A DNA stretch of 64,000 nucleotides, taken from contig NC_036456.1 in NCBI RefSeq assembly GCF_002775205.1, positions 23,308,968-23,372,967 of the forward strand, given 5' to 3'. The notes under the pieces were generated by a model. The model made no database searches, had not been told where the DNA came from, and was given only the letters and a program-made list of their open reading frames with translations. The position numbers were made by a program, and so were the translations under genes. This DNA is from Xiphophorus maculatus. Taxonomy: Eukaryota > Chordata > Actinopteri > Cyprinodontiformes > Poeciliidae. Below are positions 34,707-46,000 of the stretch, piece by piece. Every line of letters begins with the position of its first letter. Position 1 is the first letter of the stretch.

Positions 34707-35340
34707 CTTTTTATTTTTACTACTGTCTGAAGTCCAAACATAAAGCTTGCGGATAAGTTGGTTATCATCTTCAAAACAACATTTAAACCCGGTAAGTAAC
34801 TAAAATCAATCTTCATAACTGTCAGATTGTAACATTTTGAACATTTAACGTCATACAAAGTGGGTTTTTATTAGATTTAGACCGGTTCGGAATTAGGTTT
34901 CCTGGTTTTGACAACAAATTAACTATTAACGGCAGCTGCATCTGTCACGAATAGAGAGTCAGTTTGTTATATTTGGCTAAAACGTCTGATATTTTGGTAA
35001 ATATAACACCTTTAAATGTTAATGTTTGCATTAACATTTGTAACGTGGTAATGCAGGTGTTTTACCTTCGGGTTTGTTCTGTGGCAGAAAACGTAGAATT
35101 TCGTTTCGTAGTTTAAGTTTATGAAAGTAGTTCAAAGTTTTAGAAAACTTTTTTCAATTTATTTAAATGGGGCACAAATATAATAAACAGGTGCATATTT
35201 AAAAAATGACCTACCATTGGTTCATTTCAGTTATTGTATTATTATTGCAGATATTGTTCAAAAAGCCTTGCAGTGTTTTTAATTTACTTGTGTTTTTTAC
35301 AGCTTGCAGAAAATTGTAATCAGGAATCAGATTCCTTTTG

Positions 35341-35518
35341 TTTGTTCCTTGATGGGAAACTTGTCATCTTTCATCAATATTAAGGAAATATTGACTTAAA
35401 AGAAGCTCCTATATTTTTCTGAAGAGTTCCTTGTTAGTTAGTTTTGTCTTATTTTAAGATATTTGCGGTAGAAACTAGACTAAAATTACTTGGTAACGCT
35501 TTGTGTTTTTGCAGTGTA
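35341..35518. repeat. MITE family A, partial copy 4
   Basis: Right half only: TTCATCAATATTAAGGAAAT, ACTTAAAAGAAGCTCCTATA, then CTTGGTAACGCTTTGTG and the terminal TTTTTGCAGTG. Confidence 0.7.
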
Positions 35519-37076
35519 TGAAGTGAGGAACTTTAGCTGCCATGTGTCTCTTTCTCTCTATTTTATGTAAATAAGTGTTCATGCAGACTTCTCTGTTGCT
35601 TTAGGAAACAATCAGGCCTGTGATGATGGTGGAGCGGTGAGGAAGATGAGGGCGAACCTTAATCAGCTGATGTTCGGATCCACAGAGGAAACACCTGGAA
35701 ACACCTGGAAACGCCTGGAAACGCTGCTGCAGGTCGGGCCATGAAGGAGAAACACATTCTACTTTATTCTGATCTATTCAACGTTACTCTGTTCACGTCA
35801 AATAGATTCTGTTCTGATTTCTTCTTCTATTCTCATGATTTTATTCTCTCATCTGTTTTCTTATTCATTTTAGTCTTTATCTGATTTATTAAATTTGCAT
35901 CTATTGTGTTAGTTTCAGTTCTAATCTAATGTGATTTATTGATTCAAACTGTTATTTCCTATTAAGTTTTGATTTTTGTTATTTCTTTAGGATTTTATTT
36001 ATTCTAATTTGTGATTTGCTCTATTTTCTTTTTCTTTTTGTCTTTTTTGACTCACAAAGAAGCAAATTTTACAAAACACATCCTCACAATTCAATAGTTA
36101 AGAAGCAAATGGCACATCTGTGTAATAAATAAAACACAGGGAAAGATTACAATGTTTGAAATATGGAATAGAATAATGGGAAAGAAAGGAAAAATAAATA
36201 AATAAAAACATAACATTAATATTATAATTTTCTTTATTATACAGTTTTTATTGTTACTGACTGAATTACAGTTTTTTTTTTTTACATCTTTCTCTGTTCC
36301 TGCAATTTTTTAAATCTGTAAACACTAAGGAGCTACAAATATACAAAAAACTATAAATAAAATATTTTATTTGCTGGATAAATTTGCTGCAGGCTCTGAT
36401 TCTCAGCAGATTGTCCAGATTTGCTGCATATTCTCATTTAATGGCAAATAAACTTATAATCTTCTCTGTTCTAGTCGACAAACCAGGAAGTTTTTTTTAG
36501 TTCTGTTTGTCAGTCAGATTCATAGAATCAAACGTTTCTGATCGGATGAAGAAAGAAATGTTTTTATTGTTGCTTTCCTCTTTAATTTCCATCCTTTACT
36601 TTTCAATCTGTTTTCATCTTGTGACTCAGTCCAGCCCAAATTCCTGGAAAATCCCGGCTGTCCGAAATGAAACGGCTTCCGGAATAAAATACCAGATTAA
36701 TTCAAACAAAAGCAAAACTCTGAACTCTAATCCAGCTTGACGTTTGTCTCTGAACCTTTTACAGGCTGGAGAGCCGGAGGAGAGATGTAATGTCAGGAAG
36801 CTTCCAGAAGGTGGCAGAGTTCTGATTGTGAGTAAATAAAACAGAACAAAACTAAACCAGATGAACCGTGTTTACCAGAACCACTGAGCTGGAAGCAGAA
36901 ACATGACTAAATAAATCTATTCTATATGTTTTCTACCAATTATAAATTAAACATGTAATATTTTACTAACCTAAAACAGCCTGGTGTTCGTATGAAATGT
37001 AGCATAAGCTCATCATTTAAATAAAAAATATTTATTCTCAGCAGCAAGAACAGGAAATGGGTTACACTTTAAAAAT

Positions 37077-37110
37077 ACTCACCTTATTTACATGAGTAAA
37101 TAAGGTGAGT
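37077..37110. repeat. Perfect 15-bp inverted repeat, 4-nt loop
   Basis: ACTCACCTTATTTAC (37077-37091), loop ATGA, exact inverse at 37096-37110. Confidence 0.95.
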
Positions 37111-37192
37111 GGCAATTTATATCAAATAAAAATAAAAATAAAAAGCCCGGGTAAAGGAAAACAAATACTGTTTACTAAATACTTTCCATCTT

Positions 37193-37710
37193 AAAGGGAC
37201 AGTATGATGTGTTTTCCAGCCATTTAAAGACATTTTATAACAAAGTCAAGTAACTGTGTTGCCATCAGTTGTTAAAAATGCTAAATATATCAGATGTGAC
37301 TTAAAAGAAGTTTAACTTCCCGATTTACAGCCTTGAAATTGGGCCTCTGTCTCTTTAAGAAACTCCTGCTCTTTCTGAAACTCCGCCTTCAGGAAGTCAT
37401 CCCAACATGGCTCCTCTATTAAAAACCCTTTAACAACGTTTTTACCAGAGAAGTAGCTCCTATAAGTTCAGCAGCTCCACCAGGTGTTTGCTAATTGCTG
37501 CTGGCTAGTCTGAAGGAGCTGAGTGGGGGAGGAGCTCCGTCTTTTAAGGCGGAGCTACGTCCACCCAGGCTGAACGGTTGCCATGGAGATTAAAGTATTT
37601 CATGCATTAAAGGATCAGATCAATACTCCAGATTTGTTTTATGAGGGGAAACATTATAACATGATGTAAAGCTAAAAAAAAGCGATTTTACAGAATACTG
37701 CTCCTTTAAG
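37193..37710. repeat. TIR element, CTTAAAGGGACAGTAT ends
   Basis: Left end TCTTAAAGGGACAGTATGAT, right end AGAATACTGCTCCTTTAAG, which is the inverse of the left end. About 515 bp, no coding capacity; a non-autonomous DNA transposon related in its ends to family B. Confidence 0.65.
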
Positions 37711-38299
37711 TAGATTTCAGTTTCTCTGTGTGATATTTACTCTAACAATTTGGAAAAAGTCTCCATCTGGTGGGCCAAAGCTGTGGTTGGGGGGCCACAG
37801 AGAGTCATGCCGAGTGCTGAAAATGGCCCTCGCACCGCCCTTTGAACACCAAAGGTTTCACAGAATCAATAAACAGTCATGAAATCATTCAGTTAGATTC
37901 TGTTAACTAAACTAATACGTTTTCTAAGCTTTGGGGAAAATAGCAAAAGCAACATTTCTGATCAAACTGTCAGTTTAGTGAAATTAAACGAAACTCCAAA
38001 GATTTTTATGACAAATGATAAACAATATGATAAATGCTCCGACCTTTCTGCAAAATATGATCTTAAAGTTTTACTATTTTAGTCAACCTGTTTCCTGTCG
38101 TCTCAAACGATCTGTTTACTGTTCACTGTAAGATATGAGAACCGTTTCAGGAACTTTATTTTACACCCAGATAATCACACAACGCACAATTTTAGCTCCA
38201 AACGTCGACATCTCACTTAAATGCAGAAAAACGGGAAGTGAATTTATTTGTTCAACCTTAAACTTTATTGGCACATTTTGAGTTTAAAAACTTATGTCT

Positions 38300-38800
38300 T
38301 ATGGCAAAGTACCCAGACATTTTACTCAAGTAAGAGTAGAAATACTTTGATATATTTTTATTCAAGTAAAAGTAAAAAGTAGCTGTCCAAGAAATTATTA
38401 AAGAGTAAAAAAAGTATTTGGTAAAAAGTCGAGTCAAGTCCTGAGTAACTGATCAAATGATCGTTTAATATTTAAAATGTTTCACCATCAGATAAACAAA
38501 GATATAAAGTTAAATGGACATTTTGATATTTTAAGGTCAGAAATTACAATAATTTATATAAGAAACAAAAAATAACAAAATCAATCAAAAGATAATTTTT
38601 CCAAATCAGTTTAAACAGAAACAGAAACTGCAGCCGTGTGTCTGAATCTGGTGATTTGTTTTTCATTCAGTGGGAAGAAAATCCAGGAATTTTACTCAAG
38701 TAAGAGTAGAAATACTTCATAATAAAATTACTTAAAGTACAGCCTAGTAAAAATACTCCTAGAAGTTACTCAAGTAAAAGTAACTGAGTAAAAGTTTCTG
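38300..38800. repeat. Dispersed repeat with ACTCAAGTAAAAGTA motifs
   Basis: Two related blocks, each with ACATTTTACTCAAGTAAGAG or TTTTACTCAAGTAAGAGTAG followed by AAATACTT and AAGTAAAAGTAA. The same family appears at 55500-55680 and 21975-22045. Confidence 0.55.
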
Positions 38801-38965
38801 CTGATCTCTGCATTTCATCTCCATGTTTATGTAAAATCTTAATGGTGACACAATAATTAGATAAAACATCCAAACATTTTAAATAACTGTAACTAGATAT
38901 AATCTGAGGCAGATTAAATTCTGGTTTTCCTGTCTGGTTTCAGGAGCGCTGATCGTCCCGCCGTC

Positions 38966-39969
38966 ATGAATTCGTTGAGGCGAGGATTCGCCAACCTGCA
39001 GACGCTGATGGACAGCCGCGCGTCGCGCAGCGAGCAAAACAACAACCTGGAAACTCCTGCAGCTGACCGTAAGTTTCTGTTCTCATCTCGCCTCCGATGA
39101 TCAACATCTGGTGACTAAAATATTCCCCCATTTTAATTAGTAAAACTACAGAGCCCCCTAGTGGCCGTAGGGGAATTTATTTTTGCATTTCCTTGCTAAA
39201 AATGAGCAAATAAACTTTATTCTGGTCTATTTTGTATGCAAACATCTATTTAAAATTGTACTCATACTTTTAAAGAGCCTCATTGAAAATATATTTATAC
39301 ATTTTTAACTCTTTGGTGCTTAAAACTTGACTGAAAATGAATCTATTACTTTGTGTTTGTTTATGTGAAGCTTAGATGAAAACGGCTGTTTATTAAACAT
39401 TCAGACTGCTAACATAAAAAAACATAATCAGAACTTCAGAAGACTTTATCAAGTACCTGAAAAACACAAAATCAGTGAAGTAAATTAAAGTTTGCTAAGT
39501 TTAAACCTGATGTCATGTCGTTCTTTTACCACAAGGTGGCGCCCCAACTGGCCCTAACTCGTCTCAGCAGCTCCTTCATGTTGGTACGTCACCACAGATT
39601 AATGATTTTATCTTTTTTTTCTTTTTACTTCATTTAAATCGGATCAAGAACCCAACAAACTTACTGTTTCCTTTCATGCTATTAGCTTTTGGCATCTCTG
39701 CCAGTTTTATATTATCTTATAAGTTTTACTAAACTTAATTTTATTTCTATTTTGTCATTTATCTACCTGTGATGTTGTTTGTTGTGAAGCGCTTTGGTCA
39801 ACTGTTGTAAATGTGCTATATAAATAAACTTTGACTTAACTTGACTTTTCTTTTCTTAAAAAAATAAGAGTGTCAAGTAGCGGTTGCCGTGACAACCAAA
39901 GTCAAAATACACGTCTCTACAGTCGACCCCTATGATGTCAGGAAGCTCTGCAGCACTCAGATAGTCAAG

Positions 39970-40043
<74 letters not shown>

Positions 40044-43000
40044 TCCTGTATGTTTTAGGCTTTAAAATGAAATAATAGGAATGTGATTAAAATCTCGTTG
40101 GCTTGCCGTATCTTTAGAGGTCAGAGGACGGCGAGTATCGAGCGTCGGTTTGCTGCAGCATCGACTCCAAGCTGCAGCGTCACAGCAGGATGGAAGTCAG
40201 ACTTTACAGAGAGGATGATTTAAGGTCACACTCCTCAGTAAGTGTGTGTGTGTGTGTGTGTGGGTGTGTGTGTGTGTGTGTGTGTTTTACTACAGCTGTG
40301 TGTTTGTGTGTATATAAGAGGCTTAATGATGAGGACGTGTAAAACCAGCACAAACTGACTTGATTTCTCTCTAAATTAATCTCCAACACACACACACACA
40401 CACACACACACACCCCGCCCCCCTCCAACCACCCCCACACGCACATTCCTACACACACACACACACGCCCCCACGCACACACACCCATTGGATGGATGGG
40501 TGTGTGTGTAAAACAGAGAACAAGCTGAGTTAATTTTCGTTTTTCAGCTCTGTTTCTCCTGCCAGGAGCTTTTCTAATCTCCAAATATTTTCCCATGATG
40601 CACCTGGGGGGGGGGGCGTGTTTTTTTTTTTTTTTAATCCCTTGGGCTACGATGAAATGGCAGGAGGAGGAAAAAGTGAGCGAGTGAGGAGGAGAAACAG
40701 CTGATTTTTCAGCTGAAGTCGTTCCTGTTTTTGTCTGGATTTGTGGAAACTTCTTCTTCTTTGTCTTTAATTTTTGCCGATTCTAATCTGAAGGATTAAT
40801 CTTTTAACTCCTCCATCGCTCCGCTGCTGTTTGACTTTAACAGTAAAACTGTCAGTAGGCTTTAAACTGATGGTTCAGGTAGGAAACAGAAATTTATATT
40901 TCTGTTTTTATTTGGCATTTAGATCCTAATCTCTTAATCTCAAACTGATATTTTTGAACAGAAACTGAAAATAAACCAACACAATGGATCAAAATTAAGT
41001 CAAAAACAAATAGCAGCAGCAGAATAACTGCTTTCTACTACATAATGCTTAAAATAATGACAAATGTAGATTATTTTTCCAACTTGCAGCTGGAGGATCG
41101 ATTTATCTATTTATTATTCTACATCCAGCAGCTCTAGTTACTCTAGCTCGTTATCTTTAAACTCTCCTAAGAATAAAACGTTCTCAAGATGCAGCGAGCG
41201 ATGATGGCCTGCGCCGACTGTTTACGTCCTCCAAGAGACGACAGCTCCCCTGCTGGACAGGTAGGGCATTACACGGCGGAAACAAACAACATGGAGGCGA
41301 AAAATACCCGACATGTAAAGTTATGAATGTGATTGAATTAGAGCTGAAATGATTAATCGCGATTAATCGTGAGTATTTGTGATTATTCCCAACTCTGGAT
41401 GTGTGTAAAAATATTCAGCTCAACCCAAATTAATCTGAAATAATTCATCCCCCATATTGAGTGAAAACCTGAGTAAAATTTGAGTTTTTATTGAAGGTGT
41501 CGTCTTTAAATTGACCTTTAGCCACATTTAAATGAACAGACAGCCATAGAAGAAGTAGGTGACGCTGAATGTTTCATGTTTAGATGTGAATTTCTCTCAC
41601 TGTTTGATGATAAAAGCTCGCTGGAAGCAGGGAGGAAGTGTGCAGAGGCGTTCGTCTGTTAACCACAAGCAGAGCACAGTGCAGCGTCTCTCACATCTCC
41701 TTCATCTCTCTGTTTACTCGTTCAGCCAGAAAACTTTTATTCAGAGTTAGAACATGTTTTCTGGTCAGGAGTTTATCTGAAGGCCACACAAACACCAGTT
41801 TAGGGTTTGGTTACCATGCCAACCATGGATTGGGACCTATCTGACTTTTAACGACCCGGATAATGACTTCCAGTTTGAAAACATCCACCGTGATTTTGGG
41901 TTTTTACTCCAGTAGAAGGAAGGAGGTCCGTTGTTTACATGAGCTGATTTTAAGCTTTGGGTCTGATCAGCGTCCAAACGCTGACACAGCGAGATTAAAG
42001 GTGACCTGTTATGTTTCCTTTAACAGGTCCACACAAAACATGTTCACAAAATCGTTCTCAGATCTTGAGGTTTCAGTCAGGTCAGCTGTTTTAGCGCTCT
42101 GTCACTTTAAATCCAAATGAGCGGCTGAACACGCCACCATGTGAAAATGGCTGCAACTAGATGTACGGTTATGCATCTCGTTGCAAATGTGAGCTAAAAG
42201 TCGGGAGGTTTTTGAAACGGCTCGTTTTCCAGACACCAAAAACATGAACTCAAAGTGTTTGTGCTGTTTTTCACAAGCAGTCGACGCACAAAAAATGTGC
42301 AGAAATGAATTTTGATTAATAGAACCTCTTTAATTTTAGAGTGTAGATTAGAAAAGTTGAACAAAAAGTATCAGACATGCGTTTTTATTATCTAATAATC
42401 CAAATGTTTTCTACTTAATCTAATTAAACTGGTTACCTGTTTATTTAAAATCTACTCTTACCTCTAATCCTGGTTGGTTCTCTTTAGGAACCTGCTCAAG
42501 ACTCAAGCCTACTGTTAATATATCATCTCTTTTATTTACACATTTACAACCAGATTTTAACCTTTTATCTAATTATTTTTTCAGTCCTTGTCTACTTGAT
42601 GCTTCCTGTATTAAATTATGATGTTAAATCTACTATAAAATTATCCCTTGAGCGTTGTTGAGTTATGTTTACACTGCAAAAACACAAAATTTGACCAAAT
42701 ATTCTTGTCTAGTTTCTATTGCAAATGTCTTAGTGCACTAGAAATTAAATGAAACTAACTGATAAGTGACTTTTTAGCAATAAATAGAAGCTTGTTTTAA
42801 GTAAATACTTCCTTAAAATTGATTAACAGGTACTATATCCATTGGCGGATTATTTTATTTACAACACAGAAAAAATGTCGAATGAACCTGCCAGGGGAAC
42901 TAGAACTTTTTCATCAATATTAAGAATATTCTCCTATATTTTAGTGAAAAGCTATTTGTAAGTTAGTATTTGCTCCAGAAACTAGGTAATGTTTCTTGTT

Positions 43001-46000
43001 GATCTCACATTAATTTGGCCCATTTATCTCGTTTCCCCCCCAGTTTGTTTTGAATGAAACGTGAAGCGGCGTTTAGCACCCAGCTGTGGCGTCCAGTGTG
43101 TGTCGTGTTTCTAGGTTTGATGAGGATTAACGCGTAATCCTGAAAGCCTCTTGTTTGGCCGGGAACTCATTGAGAAACATTGGCTCGGCGTGTCGTTGCA
43201 CGTCGGCTTGTGGTTGCACCAACGCGGAGCCGCCGGCGAGGAAATGAGGCAACGGCTTGGATTTCTCTAGCATGCAGTAACTGCGCTGCAGGGAATTTTT
43301 AAAAGTTTGCAAGACTCTCTGAACGCGTCAGTCAGATCCAGGCTTGTTTTGTTACTGATCAGTTAAAAACCTGAAGAGGGGAAAGGAAATTTAACTGCAA
43401 CATTTTCCTAAATACTCTCTGACAAACTGGAATGTTCCAGTTTCAGAGAAGAAAATGTTGGAATAAATGAATAAAAAACTATGTTGAATCAGTTTTATTC
43501 TTAAATTTGAGGTTAACAGGTTCAGGAGGGAAACCGAACCAGAGTCTGAGGGGATTCACTGCAAAATTATAACATTTTACCAAGTATTTTTGTTTAGTTT
43601 CTAGTTTCCAGTTATCTTAGTTCACTTGAAATAAGACAAAAATAACTTCCAAGTAACTTTTGAGAAAGAAATAGGAGCTTGTTTTAAGTTATTAATTCTT
43701 TAATATTTATTTAAAATAAATTAGTTTTGTTGGCAGATTTGTTCACTTATGACAATATATATTTCAATATTTTTTTAACTTGTATTTTTCAAGTGTTTTG
43801 AGGTTTTCTCAGGGCAGGTGAGAAATATTTGGTCTCTTTTCTTCCTGTTGTTTGGTTCAGATGTTGTGACCTTCATTTTTTGTGAGTCCGCGATTTCTGA
43901 AATTCTCTAAAATAATCCATAATTATGAGTTTATCGCAGATTTTCTACTAAAATTTATTTAAAACATTGGGTTTAAGTGATGCTAACTCCTACCTGCAGG
44001 TGCAGCGCTAATTTACTTGGATGTTTTGTAAACTTTCAGTTTACATCTGATTAATGGCTCATGCTCTTATTTTGAAATGTCCTGTGTGCTTTCTGACCGA
44101 AGCGCTACCGTGTTTAGTTAGCCAAAATTAGCAGCAGAGATAGCAAATCTCAACAACAATAAAACGAAAACTCTGAGTGAAAGATTTGTTACAAAGAATC
44201 ACTTCCTGAAGCGCAAACTGTACATGTAGGTGTGCAGTAACAAGTGTGAACCTGTTGAGGGCGATATAGTATGTTGTGACGCATGGTGGGCGTCAACAGG
44301 ATTAGATTTAATGCCTTAGCATTAGCTTCCATTAAATACCTGTTGGTTTAAACCCTAGCATTAGTGGAACTGATGTTTATGAGTTGCGATTTAGCATTAG
44401 CCTCTACTAAATACCCTGATGATATAGCATCTTAGCGATATCAGAACTGATGTTTATTTTAAGTGATTTAGGGTTAGCATAGCTAGCATTTTAGCTCATG
44501 GCGCCCACCACTGCCAAAGATGTTCCCAAACCAAAGTCTTTGAGATTCTCCACTGGGAACAAGCTGGACTTGTTAGTAACACAAGAAGAAGTAGCATGTC
44601 GTTAGCTTGTGCTAAACCCAAATGAATGTAAAAACAATAATCTGAAAATCAAAACCAAAATGTTTCATCACTTTTAGCATTCAGAGCCAAAGTCTTTCCT
44701 CTTTAACTCTCCTCCTTCGTGTTTGATAAAGCATCTTAATCTCAGGTTGTGACGACTTTAATAAACCTTTTCTGGGACTTTTCTCTGCTTCCCTTCACTT
44801 CAGTGTTGTGATTTTCTGTCGACTGCGTCGCCTGATTTGAGAGCTTTAATCCCCTGAGCTGCTGATTATCCTCACAGCAGCTCAGTGACTTCAGCTGTGG
44901 GGAGTTTGGACTTTGCTCGACTCTTTTTTTAAAGATGGCCGTCGGTTTGTGGTGTGGCTCTGTAAATAGTGCAGACGCACCATATATAGACGCTAGTGTC
45001 CTCAATAGGACCAAAACAGTCATAAAAATGCTGAAATCTGCCATCAACGTCATTTAAATGTGAATTATTTTCTTAAGAGCTTTTTTTTTCCTTCAATAAT
45101 TCTGTGCATTTCTCCCCTTTTTGCTGTTTCAGCCGTTAATCTCTTGCTCAAAGCAAAATAAAAGTGACATTCTGCTAGAAGATTGTTTTGCTCTTAATTT
45201 TTCTGAATAGTGAGCGTTTTGGGATCAAAGGTGCGGTTCTGTTGGACATAATGTGAATCTTTAACAGCCACGGTAACGCCTCATTTTATTTTTTCTGCTT
45301 CAAATGATCATCTGGGAATTTGTTTTCAATTCTCTATCAGCTCCCTACCTGCCATGCTACTAAAAGCTGAATTAATCAGAAAGTAGGCCAAGCTGTCAGT
45401 TTCACTTCCAGGAATCCAGCAGGTGAATAAATCCTGATCAGACAGAGCAGCGCAGCGTAGCGTGAGATTCGCTGACGGTTTTTTGGGTCATTGCTGATAA
45501 TAAAGTTGATTCACTGTAACTCTGAGGTAAATATGGCGTCCAGCAACCTGGCGACCAAATTATTAATGTCACAGTTTTATTTTCCAGTGACATCATGTCT
45601 TCTTTTGACTCTAAAACAAACAGCAGAGACGCAGTAAACTGATTGTATGTTTGCAAGTTTAAGCATATTTTATCATTAATGTTGGAAACCATTTTGTTTT
45701 TTGTTCTTTCAGAGAAGCTGTTTGGGTTTCACATCGTTCTCCATCAGAGATCTCCTCCGGTCCAAAGAGCCTTGCTGCTCCCTGAAGCTCAGGTAAACTT
45801 TACATTTCACTTATAGAAGTAGCTTCTAGGACAATTAATCCTCCAGAAAAATCACAAACTGCCATTAAACTGATAAAAAGCCTAAAATCTTTTTCTTTCT
45901 GATCGGCTGTGAAACATCTCTGAACTTTCTAAGCTGGCTTAAAGTGAAATCAGAGAACCGGCATTCATCCTCGCTCTCATTTCTTGTGAAAAACGCTTTT

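Larger units (their letters stand above)
34707..38965 (+). other. inpp4b: inpp4b 5' UTR exons and introns
   Basis: Predicted leader exons: about 34707-34791 (donor GTAAGT), 35605-35732 (acceptor TTGCTTTAG, donor CAG/GTCGGG), 36765-36827 (acceptor CTTTTACAG, donor GTGAGT), and 38944-38965 before the ATG. The splice signals are good, but no protein homology supports them, so they could belong to an unrelated transcript. The introns hold a family A MITE piece (35341-35518), a hairpin (37077-37110), a TIR element (37193-37710) and an AGTAAAAGTA repeat (about 38300-38800). Confidence 0.4.
40238..45712. other. inpp4b intron 4, about 5.5 kb
   Basis: No gene recognised. Holds AC/GT microsatellites, homopolymer runs near 40608, a hAT-like end (GATTAATCGCGATTAATCG near 41351), a family B-like element (about 41995-42335, left end TTAAAGGTGACCTGTTATG) and two family A MITEs. 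The spot at 41190-41250 is CpG-bearing but shows no domain. Confidence 0.5.

Noticed and set aside
40204-40596. 130-residue minus-strand frame rich in TH and CV repeats
   Set aside because: Translation of AC/GT microsatellites over an inpp4b exon and intron; no domain.
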